From CADCVT01 sp035940955 (lineage in GTDB: Bacteria; Actinomycetota; Thermoleophilia; Solirubrobacterales; Solirubrobacteraceae), in the NCBI GenBank assembly GCA_035940955.1, contig DASZEJ010000181.1:1-18919 (forward strand): a stretch of 18,919 nt of DNA, given 5' to 3'. A model generated the notes under the pieces. The model made no database searches. It saw only the letters and a program-made list of their open reading frames with translations, and was not told the origin of the DNA. Positions 1 to 7,324 of the stretch are shown one piece after another. The position numbers and the translations under genes were made by a program. The stretch's first letter is position 1; every line of letters begins with the position of its first letter.

Positions 1-67
1 CGAGCAGCCGCCGCCACGCGCGCGGCTGCTCGCGGATCTCGTCGAGCAGGACGCCGCCGGGCGTCAT
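1..67 (-). CDS. SIS-domain sugar-phosphate isomerase/deaminase, N-terminal fragment
   Basis: Only the first 22 codons lie in the window; the gene continues off the left edge. The visible protein starts MTPGGVLLDEIREQPRAWRR. The pattern L-x-E-I-x-E-Q-P near the N-terminus is typical of SIS-domain proteins related to the isomerase half of GlmS, and to the AgaS and GlmD-like ketose/aldose isomerases and glucosamine-6-phosphate deaminases. Its ATG overlaps the stop of the upstream ATP-binding protein gene by four bases (ATGA), so it is the last visible gene of the sugar operon. In that context it would convert the phosphorylated sugar released by the GH4 enzyme and kinase into a glycolytic intermediate. 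The family call rests on a short N-terminus only. Confidence 0.6.
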   Translation of the reverse strand, partial: MTPGGVLLDEIREQPRAWRRLL

Positions 68-1146
68 CCCGCCGCGACGGCCCGGCCGTCGGCGCCGAAG
101 AACCGCAGCGCGCGGGGGAGGAGCCCGAACTCCAGCCGCTCGCCCGGCACGAGGCGCGAGCGGCCCTCGCCGTGCACGACGAGGCGCACCTCGCCGACGT
201 CCACGCCGACGAACGTCTCGCGCCCCAGCGCCTCGACGAACGCCACCTCGCCGGCGAGCGGCCCGACCAGCTCGCGGTCGTCGGGGTCCCAGACGCGCGC
301 GCCCTCCGGCCGCACGCCGACCGTCACCTCGCGCGGCAGCCCCGCCGCGCCGGGCACCGCGAGGTCGATCCCCGCCGCGGTCAGCCGCGTCCCGCCGTCG
401 CCGGGCGCGGCCGCCGCGGCGAAGAACGCCATCGCCGGGCTGCCGATGAAGCCGCCGACGAACGTGTTGGCCGGCCGCTCGTACAGCTCCTCGGGCGTGC
501 CGACCTGCTCGAGCGCGCCCTCGTTGAGGACCGCGATCCGGTCGCCCATCGTCATCGCCTCGACCTGGTCGTGGGTGACGTAGACGGTCGTGGTCCGCTC
601 CTGCTGCTGCAGGCGCTTGATCTCCCCGCGCGTCTGCGTGCGCAGCTTGGCGTCGAGGTTGGACAGCGGCTCGTCCATCAGCCACACCTGCGGGTCGCGC
701 ACGAGCGCACGGCCGAGCGCCACGCGCTGCGCCTGCCCGCCCGACAGCTGGCCGGGCTTGCGCCGCAGGTACGGCTCGAGGCGCAGCACGGCGGCCGCCC
801 GGCGCACGCGCTCGTCGATCTCCGGCTTGGCGATCCGGCGCCGGCGCAGGCCGAACGCGAGGTTGTCGTACACCGTCATCTGCGGGTACAGCGCGTAGTC
901 CTGGAAGACCATCGCGATGTCGCGCTCGCGCGGGGCGACGCCGTTGACCGTGCGGTCCCCGATGCGGATCTCGCCCTCGGTGATCGCCTCGAGCCCCGCG
1001 AGCATCCGCAGCGCGGTCGACTTGCCCGAGCCCGACGGCCCCACGAGCACCATGAACTCGCCGTCGCCGATCTCGAGGTCCAGCCCGTGCACCGCGACGG
1101 TGTCGCCGTAGCGCTTGCGGACGCCGGAGAAGCGGACTGCAGCCAT
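64..1146 (-). CDS. Sugar ABC transporter ATP-binding protein (MsiK/UgpC/MalK type)
   Basis: This 360-residue cytoplasmic ATPase energises the two permeases encoded just upstream. The nucleotide-binding domain is complete: Walker A GPSGSGKST at residues 36-44, Q-loop Q82, signature LSGGQ at 134-138, Walker B ending in D158-E159, and switch H192. The C-terminal part, from about residue 235, is the TOBE/OB-type regulatory extension seen in MalK, UgpC and MsiK. The start ATG lies 4 bp after the stop of the preceding permease gene. In Streptomyces one MsiK ATPase serves many sugar transporters and sits apart from them; here the ATPase is inside the operon, suggesting a dedicated transporter. Substrate cannot be read from the ATPase. 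Confidence 0.95.
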   Translation of the reverse strand: MAAVRFSGVRKRYGDTVAVHGLDLEIGDGEFMVLVGPSGSGKSTALRMLAGLEAITEGEIRIGDRTVNGVAPRERDIAMVFQDYALYPQMTVYDNLAFGLRRRRIAKPEIDERVRRAAAVLRLEPYLRRKPGQLSGGQAQRVALGRALVRDPQVWLMDEPLSNLDAKLRTQTRGEIKRLQQQERTTTVYVTHDQVEAMTMGDRIAVLNEGALEQVGTPEELYERPANTFVGGFIGSPAMAFFAAAAAPGDGGTRLTAAGIDLAVPGAAGLPREVTVGVRPEGARVWDPDDRELVGPLAGEVAFVEALGRETFVGVDVGEVRLVVHGEGRSRLVPGERLEFGLLPRALRFFGADGRAVAAG

Positions 1147-1150
1147 TCGC

Positions 1151-1969
1151 CTATCCCTTCACGGCCCCGGAGACCATGCCCCGGATGAAGTGACGCTGGA
1201 GGAACGCGTAGAGCACGACCACGGGCGTCGCGACGATCACCGCGCCGGCGGCGAGCAGGGTGAGGTCCGCCTGGTTGCGCCCGAGGAAGAAGCTGAGGCC
1301 CAGCGGCGCCGTGCGCAGGCCCTCGTCGGTGACCATCACGAGCGCCAGCAGGAACTCGTTCCAGGTCCACATGAAGATGAGGACGACCATCGTCAGGACG
1401 GCGGGCCGCGCGAGCGGCAGCAGCACCCGCCAGAGCGTCAGCCAGCTCGAGGCGCCGTCGATCCGCGCCGCCTCGACGAGCGAGCGCGGCACGGTCCGGA
1501 AGAACGCCCGCATCCAGAACGTCCCGAACGCGATCGACGTGCCGGCCTGGGGGAGGATGAGCGCCCAGTACGTGTCGGTGAGCGCGAGGTCCCGCAGGTC
1601 GTAGTACAGCGGGACGATCATCGCCTCCGTCGGGATCATCAGCCCGAGCAGGAAGGCGTAGAACAGCACCTGCGAGCCGCGGAAGCGCATGAGCCCGAAC
1701 GCGTAGCCGGCGAGGATCGAGACGGTGGTGGCGATCGCCACCACCGCCGCGGCGACGATCGCGCTCGACGCCAGGTAGTCGCCGAAGTTGCCGTCCTCCC
1801 ACGCGCGCCGGAGGTTGCCGGGGTGGACGCCGTTGATCTCGCCGAACGACGCGCCGCCGCCCGGCTCCTGCAGCGCCGTGAGGACGATCCCCGCGATCGG
1901 CATGAGCGCGAGGAGCGAGAACGCGCCGAGCAGCGCGTACGTGAGCGTCTGCTCGCGCCGGCTCGTCAC
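1151..1969 (-). CDS. Sugar ABC transporter permease, MalG/CUT1 type
   Basis: This 272-residue inner-membrane permease has the MalG-like layout: an N-terminal membrane helix (about residues 9-30), a periplasmic loop, then five more helices. The cytoplasmic EAA loop, which docks on the ATPase, reads EAARIDGASSWLTLWRVLLP at about residues 163-185. It ends IRGMVSGAVKG, a characteristic C-terminal tail of this family. I chose the GTG start because it forms a 4-base GTGA overlap with the stop of the upstream permease gene, and the protein then begins directly ahead of the first hydrophobic segment. An open frame extends further upstream, but that part is out-of-frame sequence of the neighbouring gene. 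Confidence 0.93.
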   Translation of the reverse strand: MTSRREQTLTYALLGAFSLLALMPIAGIVLTALQEPGGGASFGEINGVHPGNLRRAWEDGNFGDYLASSAIVAAAVVAIATTVSILAGYAFGLMRFRGSQVLFYAFLLGLMIPTEAMIVPLYYDLRDLALTDTYWALILPQAGTSIAFGTFWMRAFFRTVPRSLVEAARIDGASSWLTLWRVLLPLARPAVLTMVVLIFMWTWNEFLLALVMVTDEGLRTAPLGLSFFLGRNQADLTLLAAGAVIVATPVVVLYAFLQRHFIRGMVSGAVKG

Positions 1970-2910
1970 CGCGCCGCCCCGCGCTCCGACAGCCGCGTGA
2001 TCGCGAACGTCAGCAGGAAGATGATCGCCGCCAGCGTCAGGCCGATCGCCGAGGCGGCGCCGACCTCGCCGGTGCTGAACGCCCGCTCGTACACCTGGTA
2101 GGCCGGCACGGACGTCGCGTCGCCCGGGCCGCCCTTCGTCGTGACGTAGACGAGGTCGAAGTTGCGCAGCGCGCTGATCGTCGTGAGCGTCAGCGCCACG
2201 GCGACCTCGCCGCGCAGCGCCGGCAGCGTCACGGCGAAGAACTCGCGCAGCGGCCCGGCGCCGTCGACGCGAGCGGCGTCGAACAGGCTGCGCGGGATCT
2301 TCTGCACGCCCGCGGTGAGCAGGACCATCGCCAGGCCGTACATGACCCACGTCCCGATCAGCCCGACGGCGGGCAGCGCGACGCCGAAGTCGCCGAGCCA
2401 CGACTTCGCCAGCCCGTCGAGGCCGACGGCGCGCAGCGTCGCGTTCAGCGGCCCGTCGTTCGGGTCGTAGATCATCCGCCACATCACGGCGACGACGACC
2501 ATCGCCACGACCTGGGGGAGGAAGATCAGGACGCGGAAGAGCGTCAGGCCGCGCACGCGGGTGCGCGCGACGGCGCCCGCGAGCAGCAGCCCGATCAGCA
2601 CGGGGAGGACCGAGTAGAAGAGGACGAGGACGAGCGCGTGCGCGAACGCGACGCGCTGGTCGCGGTCCGACAGCAGGTCGCCGTAGTTCGCGAGCCCCAC
2701 CCAGCGGCCGGCCGTGATCCCGTCCCACTCGAAGAACGACAGCCAGACGCTGTGCAGCAGCGGGGCGAGCGTGAACGCCCCGACGAGGAGGACGGCGGGA
2801 AGCAGGTAGGCGTAGCCGACACGCCCCGGCTCGCCGGGCGGCCGGTCCCCGCCGCGCCTCAGCGCGGCGGGGACCCGAGCGATGCCGAGGCGGCCCGCCA
2901 CCTGCGTCAC
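1966..2910 (-). CDS. Sugar ABC transporter permease, MalF/CUT1 type
   Basis: This 314-residue membrane permease is the partner of the MalG-type subunit. After a basic, Pro-rich N-terminal stretch of about 30 residues, the first membrane helix starts at about residue 32 (VGYAYLLPAVLLVGAFTLAP). Further helices follow, with an EAA loop (DAARVDGAGPLREFFAVTLP) at about residues 207-230. The family motif TTKGGPG lies near residue 250. The GTG start overlaps the stop of the binding-protein gene by four bases (GTGA). A second in-frame GTG four codons later is an alternative start. The downstream permease begins inside this gene's stop codon, so the transporter subunits are likely made in fixed ratio by translational coupling. 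Confidence 0.93.
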   Translation of the reverse strand: MTQVAGRLGIARVPAALRRGGDRPPGEPGRVGYAYLLPAVLLVGAFTLAPLLHSVWLSFFEWDGITAGRWVGLANYGDLLSDRDQRVAFAHALVLVLFYSVLPVLIGLLLAGAVARTRVRGLTLFRVLIFLPQVVAMVVVAVMWRMIYDPNDGPLNATLRAVGLDGLAKSWLGDFGVALPAVGLIGTWVMYGLAMVLLTAGVQKIPRSLFDAARVDGAGPLREFFAVTLPALRGEVAVALTLTTISALRNFDLVYVTTKGGPGDATSVPAYQVYERAFSTGEVGAASAIGLTLAAIIFLLTFAITRLSERGAAR

Positions 2911-4247
2911 TTCGAGGCGGCGACCTTCTCCTGGACGCCGGAGGTGAACTCCTCGGGCGTCTGCTTGCCGGCGAGCATCTGCTGGATCGCGCCGCCGAGG
3001 TCGTCGCCGAAGGTCGGCGTCGTGTAGTCGGCGTAGGGGAGCAGGCCGTCGGCCTCGCCGAGCGCCTTCCAGGCGGCGAACACGTCGGCCAGCAGCGCGC
3101 CCTGCGGCTCGGGCGTGTCGAGCTTCATCGCCGGCAGGTTGTTGGTCTGCGTGAGCACGCTCGCGGCGTTCTCGTCGGTGAGGAAGTCGATGTACGCGGC
3201 CGCGACGTCCGGGTGCTCGGACTTCGCCGTGATCGTGAAGGGCAGGCCCTCGCCGCCGAGCGCGACCGGGTCGCCCTCGTCGCTCGGCAGGACGAAGAAC
3301 CCGACGTCGTCGCCCATCTGGTCTGCGAGGTCCGCCACCAGCCAGGTGCCGGCGATCAGGAAGTGGCCGCGGCCCTTGGCGAAGCGCTGCCACGCCGGGT
3401 CGTAGCCGGTGCCGTTGAAGTCCTTCGTGAAGTAGCCCTTGTCGGCCCACTCCTGCAGCCTCTCGGCGGCCGCCTGGAACTCCGGCGCGTCGAACGACGC
3501 GCCGCCCTTCTGGAACACGAAGTCGCGGACGGACTCCTTGTCGGCGGTCTGGGCGAGCACCGTCTCGTACTCGTGGATGCCGGGCCACTTGTCGAGGTTG
3601 CCGAACTGGATCGGCACGTCGCCGGACTGCTTGGCCTTCTCCAGCGCCGCCTCGAACTCCGCGAACGTCTTGGGCGCCTGGGGGACCTTCTTCTTGTTGT
3701 AGAAGACGCCGACGATCTCGCCCATCTGGGACAGGCCGTAGAGGTCGCCGCTGCCGAACGTCGTGCCGCCCGGCTCGAACCGGTTGAGGTCGAGCAGCAG
3801 GCTCGGGTAGCGGTCGGCCCAGCCGAAGGCCTTGGCGTAGTCGTCGACCGGCCGCAGCAGCTTGGCCTTGACGAGCTGGCCCATGACGCCGAGGCCCTGG
3901 TTGGCCTGGACGACGTCGGGCGCCTTGGGACCGGACACGGCGAGCTTGAGCGTCGTGTTGAGGTCCTCGAAGGACTTGGCGACCCGCTTGATCTTCACGT
4001 TCGGGTACTTGGCCTGGAACTGCTCGTTCAGCTCCTTGATCTGCGCCGCCTGGCCGCCGCGGACCTCCTGGTCCCAGACGGTCAGCGTGACGTTGCCGGC
4101 CTTGCTGACGTCGGGCCTCGTCTGCGCCGCGGTCGTCGGCTTCTCGTCCGCGGCGTCGTCGCCGTCGTCGCCCGGCGTCCCGCACCCGATGGCGAGCGAC
4201 GCGATCCCGACCGCCACCAGCGGTCCCAGCAACCTCGTGCGCTTCAT
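2907..4247 (-). CDS. Extracellular sugar-binding lipoprotein (SBP family 1)
   Basis: This 446-residue solute-binding protein captures the sugar outside the cell and delivers it to the permeases. The N-terminus is a lipoprotein signal peptide: Lys-Arg, a hydrophobic core and a lipobox ending SLAIGC, with Cys22 as the lipidation site. A low-complexity Asp/Thr linker follows. The body has the SBP_bac_1 pattern: VTLTVWDQE at the first beta strand, KYPNVKIK, APDVVQ, YGLSQMGEIVGVFYNKK, and Trp-rich sugar-stacking candidates such as WPGIHEYE and AGTWLV. A strong ribosome-binding sequence, GAGGAGGAG, ends 4 bases before the ATG. This gene has the best ribosome site in the operon, as expected for a component needed in excess. 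It starts 21 bp after the kinase stop. Confidence 0.94.
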   Translation of the reverse strand: MKRTRLLGPLVAVGIASLAIGCGTPGDDGDDAADEKPTTAAQTRPDVSKAGNVTLTVWDQEVRGGQAAQIKELNEQFQAKYPNVKIKRVAKSFEDLNTTLKLAVSGPKAPDVVQANQGLGVMGQLVKAKLLRPVDDYAKAFGWADRYPSLLLDLNRFEPGGTTFGSGDLYGLSQMGEIVGVFYNKKKVPQAPKTFAEFEAALEKAKQSGDVPIQFGNLDKWPGIHEYETVLAQTADKESVRDFVFQKGGASFDAPEFQAAAERLQEWADKGYFTKDFNGTGYDPAWQRFAKGRGHFLIAGTWLVADLADQMGDDVGFFVLPSDEGDPVALGGEGLPFTITAKSEHPDVAAAYIDFLTDENAASVLTQTNNLPAMKLDTPEPQGALLADVFAAWKALGEADGLLPYADYTTPTFGDDLGGAIQQMLAGKQTPEEFTSGVQEKVAASK

Positions 4248-4268
4248 GCTGCTCCTCCTCTGTTCTCT

Positions 4269-5153
4269 CTAGGACTGACGGGCCGGCGGCGCCAGCCCCC
4301 GATCGGTGCCCGCGGCGACGAGCTGGTCGTAGGTCTGGGCGCCGGCGAGCGCGGTGGGGACGCGCACCGACAGCGACGCGGCCAGGCACGCCCACCGCAG
4401 GGCCTCCTCGAGCGGCGCTCCCGCCTGGTCGCTCCAGATGAACGCGGCGGTGAAGAGGTCGCCGGCGCCGGTCGTGTCGACCGCGTCGACGGCGGGGGCC
4501 GCGGCCTCGACGAGCTCGCCGCGGTCGACGGCGAGCGCGCCGTCGGCGCCGAGGGTGACCACCACGCGCCCGACCCGCTCGGCGAGCGCTCGCGCGGCGG
4601 CGGCGGGGTCGCCGGCGCCGGTGAGGAGCATGGCCTCGCGCGCGTTGAGGATGAGGGCGTCGGCGGCGTCGCTCGCGCCCAGCGCGCCCGCGGCGGCGCG
4701 CGCCTCGGCGTCGCCGACCAGCGCATAGACCGTGGCGCCGGCCGGCGCGCAGTGCAGCCGCCGCACCGACAGCGCGACGGCGCGCGGCGCGAAGGCGGCG
4801 ACGTCCTCCGCCTCGAGCGCCGTGCTCGGGTCGAAGGTCAGCATCGCGCGCTCGCCGTCCCACGGCACCACGGCGGTGACCGCGGTGCGGTCGACCGTGC
4901 GCGGGCTGCACGCGACGCCCTCGGCCTCGAGCGCGGCGCGCAGGAACGCGCCGTCGGCGTCCGCGCCGAGCGGCATGGCGAGCGCGGCGCTCATCCCGAG
5001 CCGGGCGGCGCCGATGGCGATCGTCGCCGCGCCGCCCGGCGTGCGGAGCAGGTCGCGCGCGTGGCGCTCCTCGCCCGGCGCGGGCAGCGCGTCGAGCCCG
5101 ACGAACGTCAGGTCGAGGAACGCCGGGTCGCCGCAGGCGAGGTCGACGGTCAT
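4269..5153 (-). CDS. PfkB-family carbohydrate kinase
   Basis: This 294-residue ribokinase-like (PfkB) sugar kinase transfers phosphate from ATP to a sugar hydroxyl in the cytoplasm. The glycine-rich substrate region GGAATIAIGAARLG is at residues 40-53. PfkB signature 2, DTTGAGD, is at residues 226-232, with Asp232 as the catalytic base. The strand VVVTLGADGALAV before it is also typical. The ATG overlaps the stop of the GH4 gene by four bases. Placed between a GH4 glycosidase and a sugar importer, it probably phosphorylates either the imported oligosaccharide or the monosaccharide released from it. The exact sugar is not evident. The equivalent position in the Streptomyces csn operon is held by the kinase CsnK, an analogy recalled rather than tested. 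Confidence 0.9.
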   Translation of the reverse strand: MTVDLACGDPAFLDLTFVGLDALPAPGEERHARDLLRTPGGAATIAIGAARLGMSAALAMPLGADADGAFLRAALEAEGVACSPRTVDRTAVTAVVPWDGERAMLTFDPSTALEAEDVAAFAPRAVALSVRRLHCAPAGATVYALVGDAEARAAAGALGASDAADALILNAREAMLLTGAGDPAAAARALAERVGRVVVTLGADGALAVDRGELVEAAAPAVDAVDTTGAGDLFTAAFIWSDQAGAPLEEALRWACLAASLSVRVPTALAGAQTYDQLVAAGTDRGLAPPARQS

Positions 5154-6496
5154 GCCGGGAACGCCTCGGCGAGCCCGGGCAGGCGCTCGCGGTAGCCGGC
5201 GAAGATCGCGCGCGCGGTGGTGACCGACGGGACGAGCGGGTGCAGCGCGAGGGCGCGGACCGCCTGCTCGGCCGACCCGGACAGGGCGGCGTCGATCGTC
5301 GTGCGCTCGACGTCCTTCATCGTCTCGACGAGCGCGCGGGCGTGCGGGGGGACGTCGCCCACGGCCACCGGCACGGGGCCGGAGCGGCCGACGACGCACG
5401 GCACCTCGACCACCGCCTCGGCGTCGAGGAACGGCAGCGCGGAGCGGTTGGCGGTGTTGAGCACGAGCACCGCGCGGCTGTTCGAGGCGATCGCCTCGAT
5501 GACCGCCATCGCCTCGCCCTCGTAGCCGCCGTTCTCGTCGACCTCGTGCTCGCTCGCGGCCAGGCCGGCGGCGTCGCGCGCCTCGGCCATGTACGTACGC
5601 TCGCGGTCGTGGCGCGTCTCGCGCCAGCGGGCGAGCGAGACGTCCGGTGGCTGCGGGCCCTCCGCGTAGAACGCGCGCTGCTGCTCGAGCAGGAACGCGC
5701 CGCGCGACCGCGGGCTCTCCCGGATCGCGTCGACCGTGTCGGCGGCGTAGTAAAAGTAGTAGAGGTACTCGTTGGGGACCATCCCCAGCGTCCGCAGCCA
5801 GTCGCCGCCGAACAGGCGGCCCTCCTCGAAGGTCTCCAGCAGCGCGTCCTGCGCGAGCAGGCCGCCGAGCAGCTCCCCGCCGCGGTCGCGCACGCCCCGC
5901 AGCCAGCCGAGGTGGTTGAGGCCGAAGTAGTCGAACCACAGCTCGGAGGGGTCGCGGCCGAGCGCGCGGGCGACGCGGCGCATCAGGCCGGCGGGCGAGT
6001 CGCAGATCCCGACCGCGCGGTCGCCGAGGACGCGCTGGACCGCCTCGGTCACCATGCCGGCCGGGTTCGTGAAGTTGATCAGCCACGCGCCGGGCGCGTG
6101 CGCGGCGATCGTCTCGGCCAGGTCCATCATCGCCGGGATCGTCCGCAGGGCGAAGCAGATGCCGCCCGGTCCGGTCGTCTCCTGGCCGAGCACGCCCATG
6201 CCGAGCGGCACGCTCTCGTCCACCACGCGCCCCTCGAGCTGGCCGACGCGGATCGCGCAGAGGACGAAGGCGGCGCCGTGGACGGCGTCGGCGAGGTCGG
6301 TGGTGGAGCGGAAGGGCAGCTGCGCGCCCCGCTCGGCGGCCAGCCCGGTGAGGACGGGGGCGATGCGCGCGAGCCGGTCGTCGTCGACGTCGTGCAGGAC
6401 GACCTCGTCGACCGCCAGCCGCTCGCTCAGGCCGAGCAGCGCGCCGTACACCAGGGGGACCCGGAAGCCGCCGCCGCCGACGATCGTGACCTTCAT
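5150..6496 (-). CDS. Glycoside hydrolase family 4 (6-phospho-beta-glucosidase-like)
   Basis: This 448-residue enzyme belongs to the NAD- and Mn-dependent GH4 family, which cleaves glycosides by a redox-assisted elimination. The N-terminal Rossmann motif IVGGGGFRVP binds NAD. GQETTGPGG (about 104-112) and the ALRTIPA stretch are typical of the 6-phospho-beta-glucosidase branch. NFTNPAG is at 141-147. The likely metal ligands are Cys165 in GICDSP and His195 in GLNHLGW. Tyrosines in PNEYLYYFYY (241-250) are candidates for the catalytic base. I chose the ATG giving MKVTIVGGGG because the dinucleotide fold normally begins at the N-terminus; an open frame starts nine codons earlier. It is the first gene of the operon. 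With an ABC rather than a PTS importer, the substrate must be phosphorylated inside the cell or not at all. Confidence 0.9.
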   Translation of the reverse strand: MKVTIVGGGGFRVPLVYGALLGLSERLAVDEVVLHDVDDDRLARIAPVLTGLAAERGAQLPFRSTTDLADAVHGAAFVLCAIRVGQLEGRVVDESVPLGMGVLGQETTGPGGICFALRTIPAMMDLAETIAAHAPGAWLINFTNPAGMVTEAVQRVLGDRAVGICDSPAGLMRRVARALGRDPSELWFDYFGLNHLGWLRGVRDRGGELLGGLLAQDALLETFEEGRLFGGDWLRTLGMVPNEYLYYFYYAADTVDAIRESPRSRGAFLLEQQRAFYAEGPQPPDVSLARWRETRHDRERTYMAEARDAAGLAASEHEVDENGGYEGEAMAVIEAIASNSRAVLVLNTANRSALPFLDAEAVVEVPCVVGRSGPVPVAVGDVPPHARALVETMKDVERTTIDAALSGSAEQAVRALALHPLVPSVTTARAIFAGYRERLPGLAEAFPA

Positions 6497-6517
6497 GCGG
6501 CGCGGGACCTTACATCG

Positions 6518-6537
6518 CCGCACAGCCGTCTGTGCGG
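6518..6537. promoter_or_regulatory. 20-bp palindrome upstream of the sugar operon, operator candidate
   Basis: On the minus strand the site reads CCGCACAGACGGCTGTGCGG: two perfect 8-base arms around 4 bases, centred about 31 bases before the GH4 start codon. A further CGGCTGTG copy at 6547-6554 (plus strand) can also pair with CACAGCCG at 6521-6528, so the half-site is repeated. The position before the first gene of an operon with no regulator in view suggests a repressor-binding site, for instance for a ROK, LacI or GntR-type protein. A hairpin in the mRNA leader is the alternative. Confidence 0.5.
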
Positions 6538-6601
6538 AGTTGGTGCCGGCTGTGAGAGCTGGAACGCGCGCTGCGAGGCGCTGCTGGAGCTTCAGCGGTA
6601 G

Positions 6602-6616
6602 GCGGAGCCGCTCCGC
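6602..6616 (-). terminator. Short hairpin after vapC, weak terminator candidate
   Basis: Six-base arms GCGGAG and CTCCGC with a 3-base loop lie four bases beyond the vapC stop. There is no T-run, so intrinsic termination is uncertain. Confidence 0.25.
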
Positions 6617-6620
6617 GCCG

Positions 6621-7073
6621 TCAGCCGGCGAGCGGGTTGCGCCAGCGCAGCCCGCGGTACCTCGCGAAGTCTCCGTCGGCGCTCAGGAGCTCGAGGCCCC
6701 ACTCGACGGCGAGGGCGGCCAGGTGCGCGTCGGGCACGTGGTTGCCGGTCGCCCGGGCCTGCGCGAGCAGCTCGCCGAAGAGCGCGGCATGTCGCTCCGT
6801 GGGGGTGGGCGAGCTGACGTTCGGGCGGTCGAGCCAGCCGCGCACGACGCCCCAGGCCGACCCGGCGTCGACCGGCCGCTCGAGCACCCGCGGGTGCGTC
6901 GACAGCCGGACGAAGGCGAGGATCGTCGGCCAGGGGATGCCGACGAGCGGCGTCTCGGTGAGCGTCTGGCGCCACCACTCGCGTGCGCGGGCGTGCTCCG
7001 GCATCTGCCGGTGGTGCGCCCACAGCACGAGGTTCGCGTCGACGAGAACGGCCTCGCCGAGCCGCTCAGCCAA
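6621..7073 (-). CDS. vapC: PIN-domain toxin, VapC family
   Basis: This 150-residue PIN-domain ribonuclease is the likely toxin of a type II pair; VapC proteins cleave tRNA or rRNA. The first acidic residue is Asp12 in VLVDANLVLWAHH. The middle motif GIPWPTILAFVRLSTHPRVL is typical of the VapC subgroup with a Trp-Pro stretch. The later acidic residues are Asp115 in HVPDAHLAAL and Asp133/Asp135 in LLSADGDFARY, giving a complete Mg-binding set. The only reasonable start is TTG, which lies inside the antitoxin gene: the two overlap by eight bases, so toxin translation is coupled to antitoxin translation. The chromosomal target is not evident. Confidence 0.9.
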   Translation of the reverse strand: MAERLGEAVLVDANLVLWAHHRQMPEHARAREWWRQTLTETPLVGIPWPTILAFVRLSTHPRVLERPVDAGSAWGVVRGWLDRPNVSSPTPTERHAALFGELLAQARATGNHVPDAHLAALAVEWGLELLSADGDFARYRGLRWRNPLAG

Positions 7074-7302
7074 GCTCGTCGAGGCGCTCGAGGGCCTGGG
7101 CGACGTCCGTCACGTCCACGGCCGGCGCGCCGCTGTCGAAGACGGGCGGGTCGTACGGCGACCTCGGCGGAGCGGCGCGGTGGACCCGCAGCCCGTCGCG
7201 CATCAGGTCATTGGCGACCCGCGAGAGCGAACGCCCGCGGGCGCGGGACAGCTCGGCGAGCTGGCGCGCGACGTCGTCGTCGATGTTCAGCGTCGTGCGC
7301 AT
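7066..7302 (-). CDS. vapB: Ribbon-helix-helix antitoxin, VapB family
   Basis: This 78-residue protein begins MRTTLNIDDDVARQLAELSR, the beta strand and first helix of a ribbon-helix-helix DNA-binding domain. RSLSRVANDLMRDGL forms the second helix. The C-terminal half is acidic and disordered-looking (PPVFDSGAPAVDVTDVAQAL), as expected for the part that wraps and blocks the toxin. It would neutralise the downstream VapC and repress its own promoter. A TATGAT hexamer about 7 bases before the start codon could be a -10 box giving a leaderless or near-leaderless transcript, but no convincing -35 box is seen. The gene starts 22 bp after the ridA stop, so co-transcription from the ridA promoter is also possible. 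Confidence 0.88.
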   Translation of the reverse strand: MRTTLNIDDDVARQLAELSRARGRSLSRVANDLMRDGLRVHRAAPPRSPYDPPVFDSGAPAVDVTDVAQALERLDELG

Positions 7303-7324
7303 CGCGGATCATCATACGTGATGC

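Noticed and set aside
1115..2101. Long plus-strand frame opposite the permease gene
   Set aside because: Low-complexity Arg/Glu/Asp/His composition typical of the antisense frame of a GC-rich gene.
3213..5195. 660-codon plus-strand frame opposite the binding-protein and kinase genes
   Set aside because: It spans two well-supported genes on the other strand and shows only mirror composition.
7288..7320. TATGAT before vapB as a full sigma-70 promoter
   Set aside because: The hexamer is good, but no acceptable -35 element lies 16-18 bases upstream; mentioned only as a possible -10.
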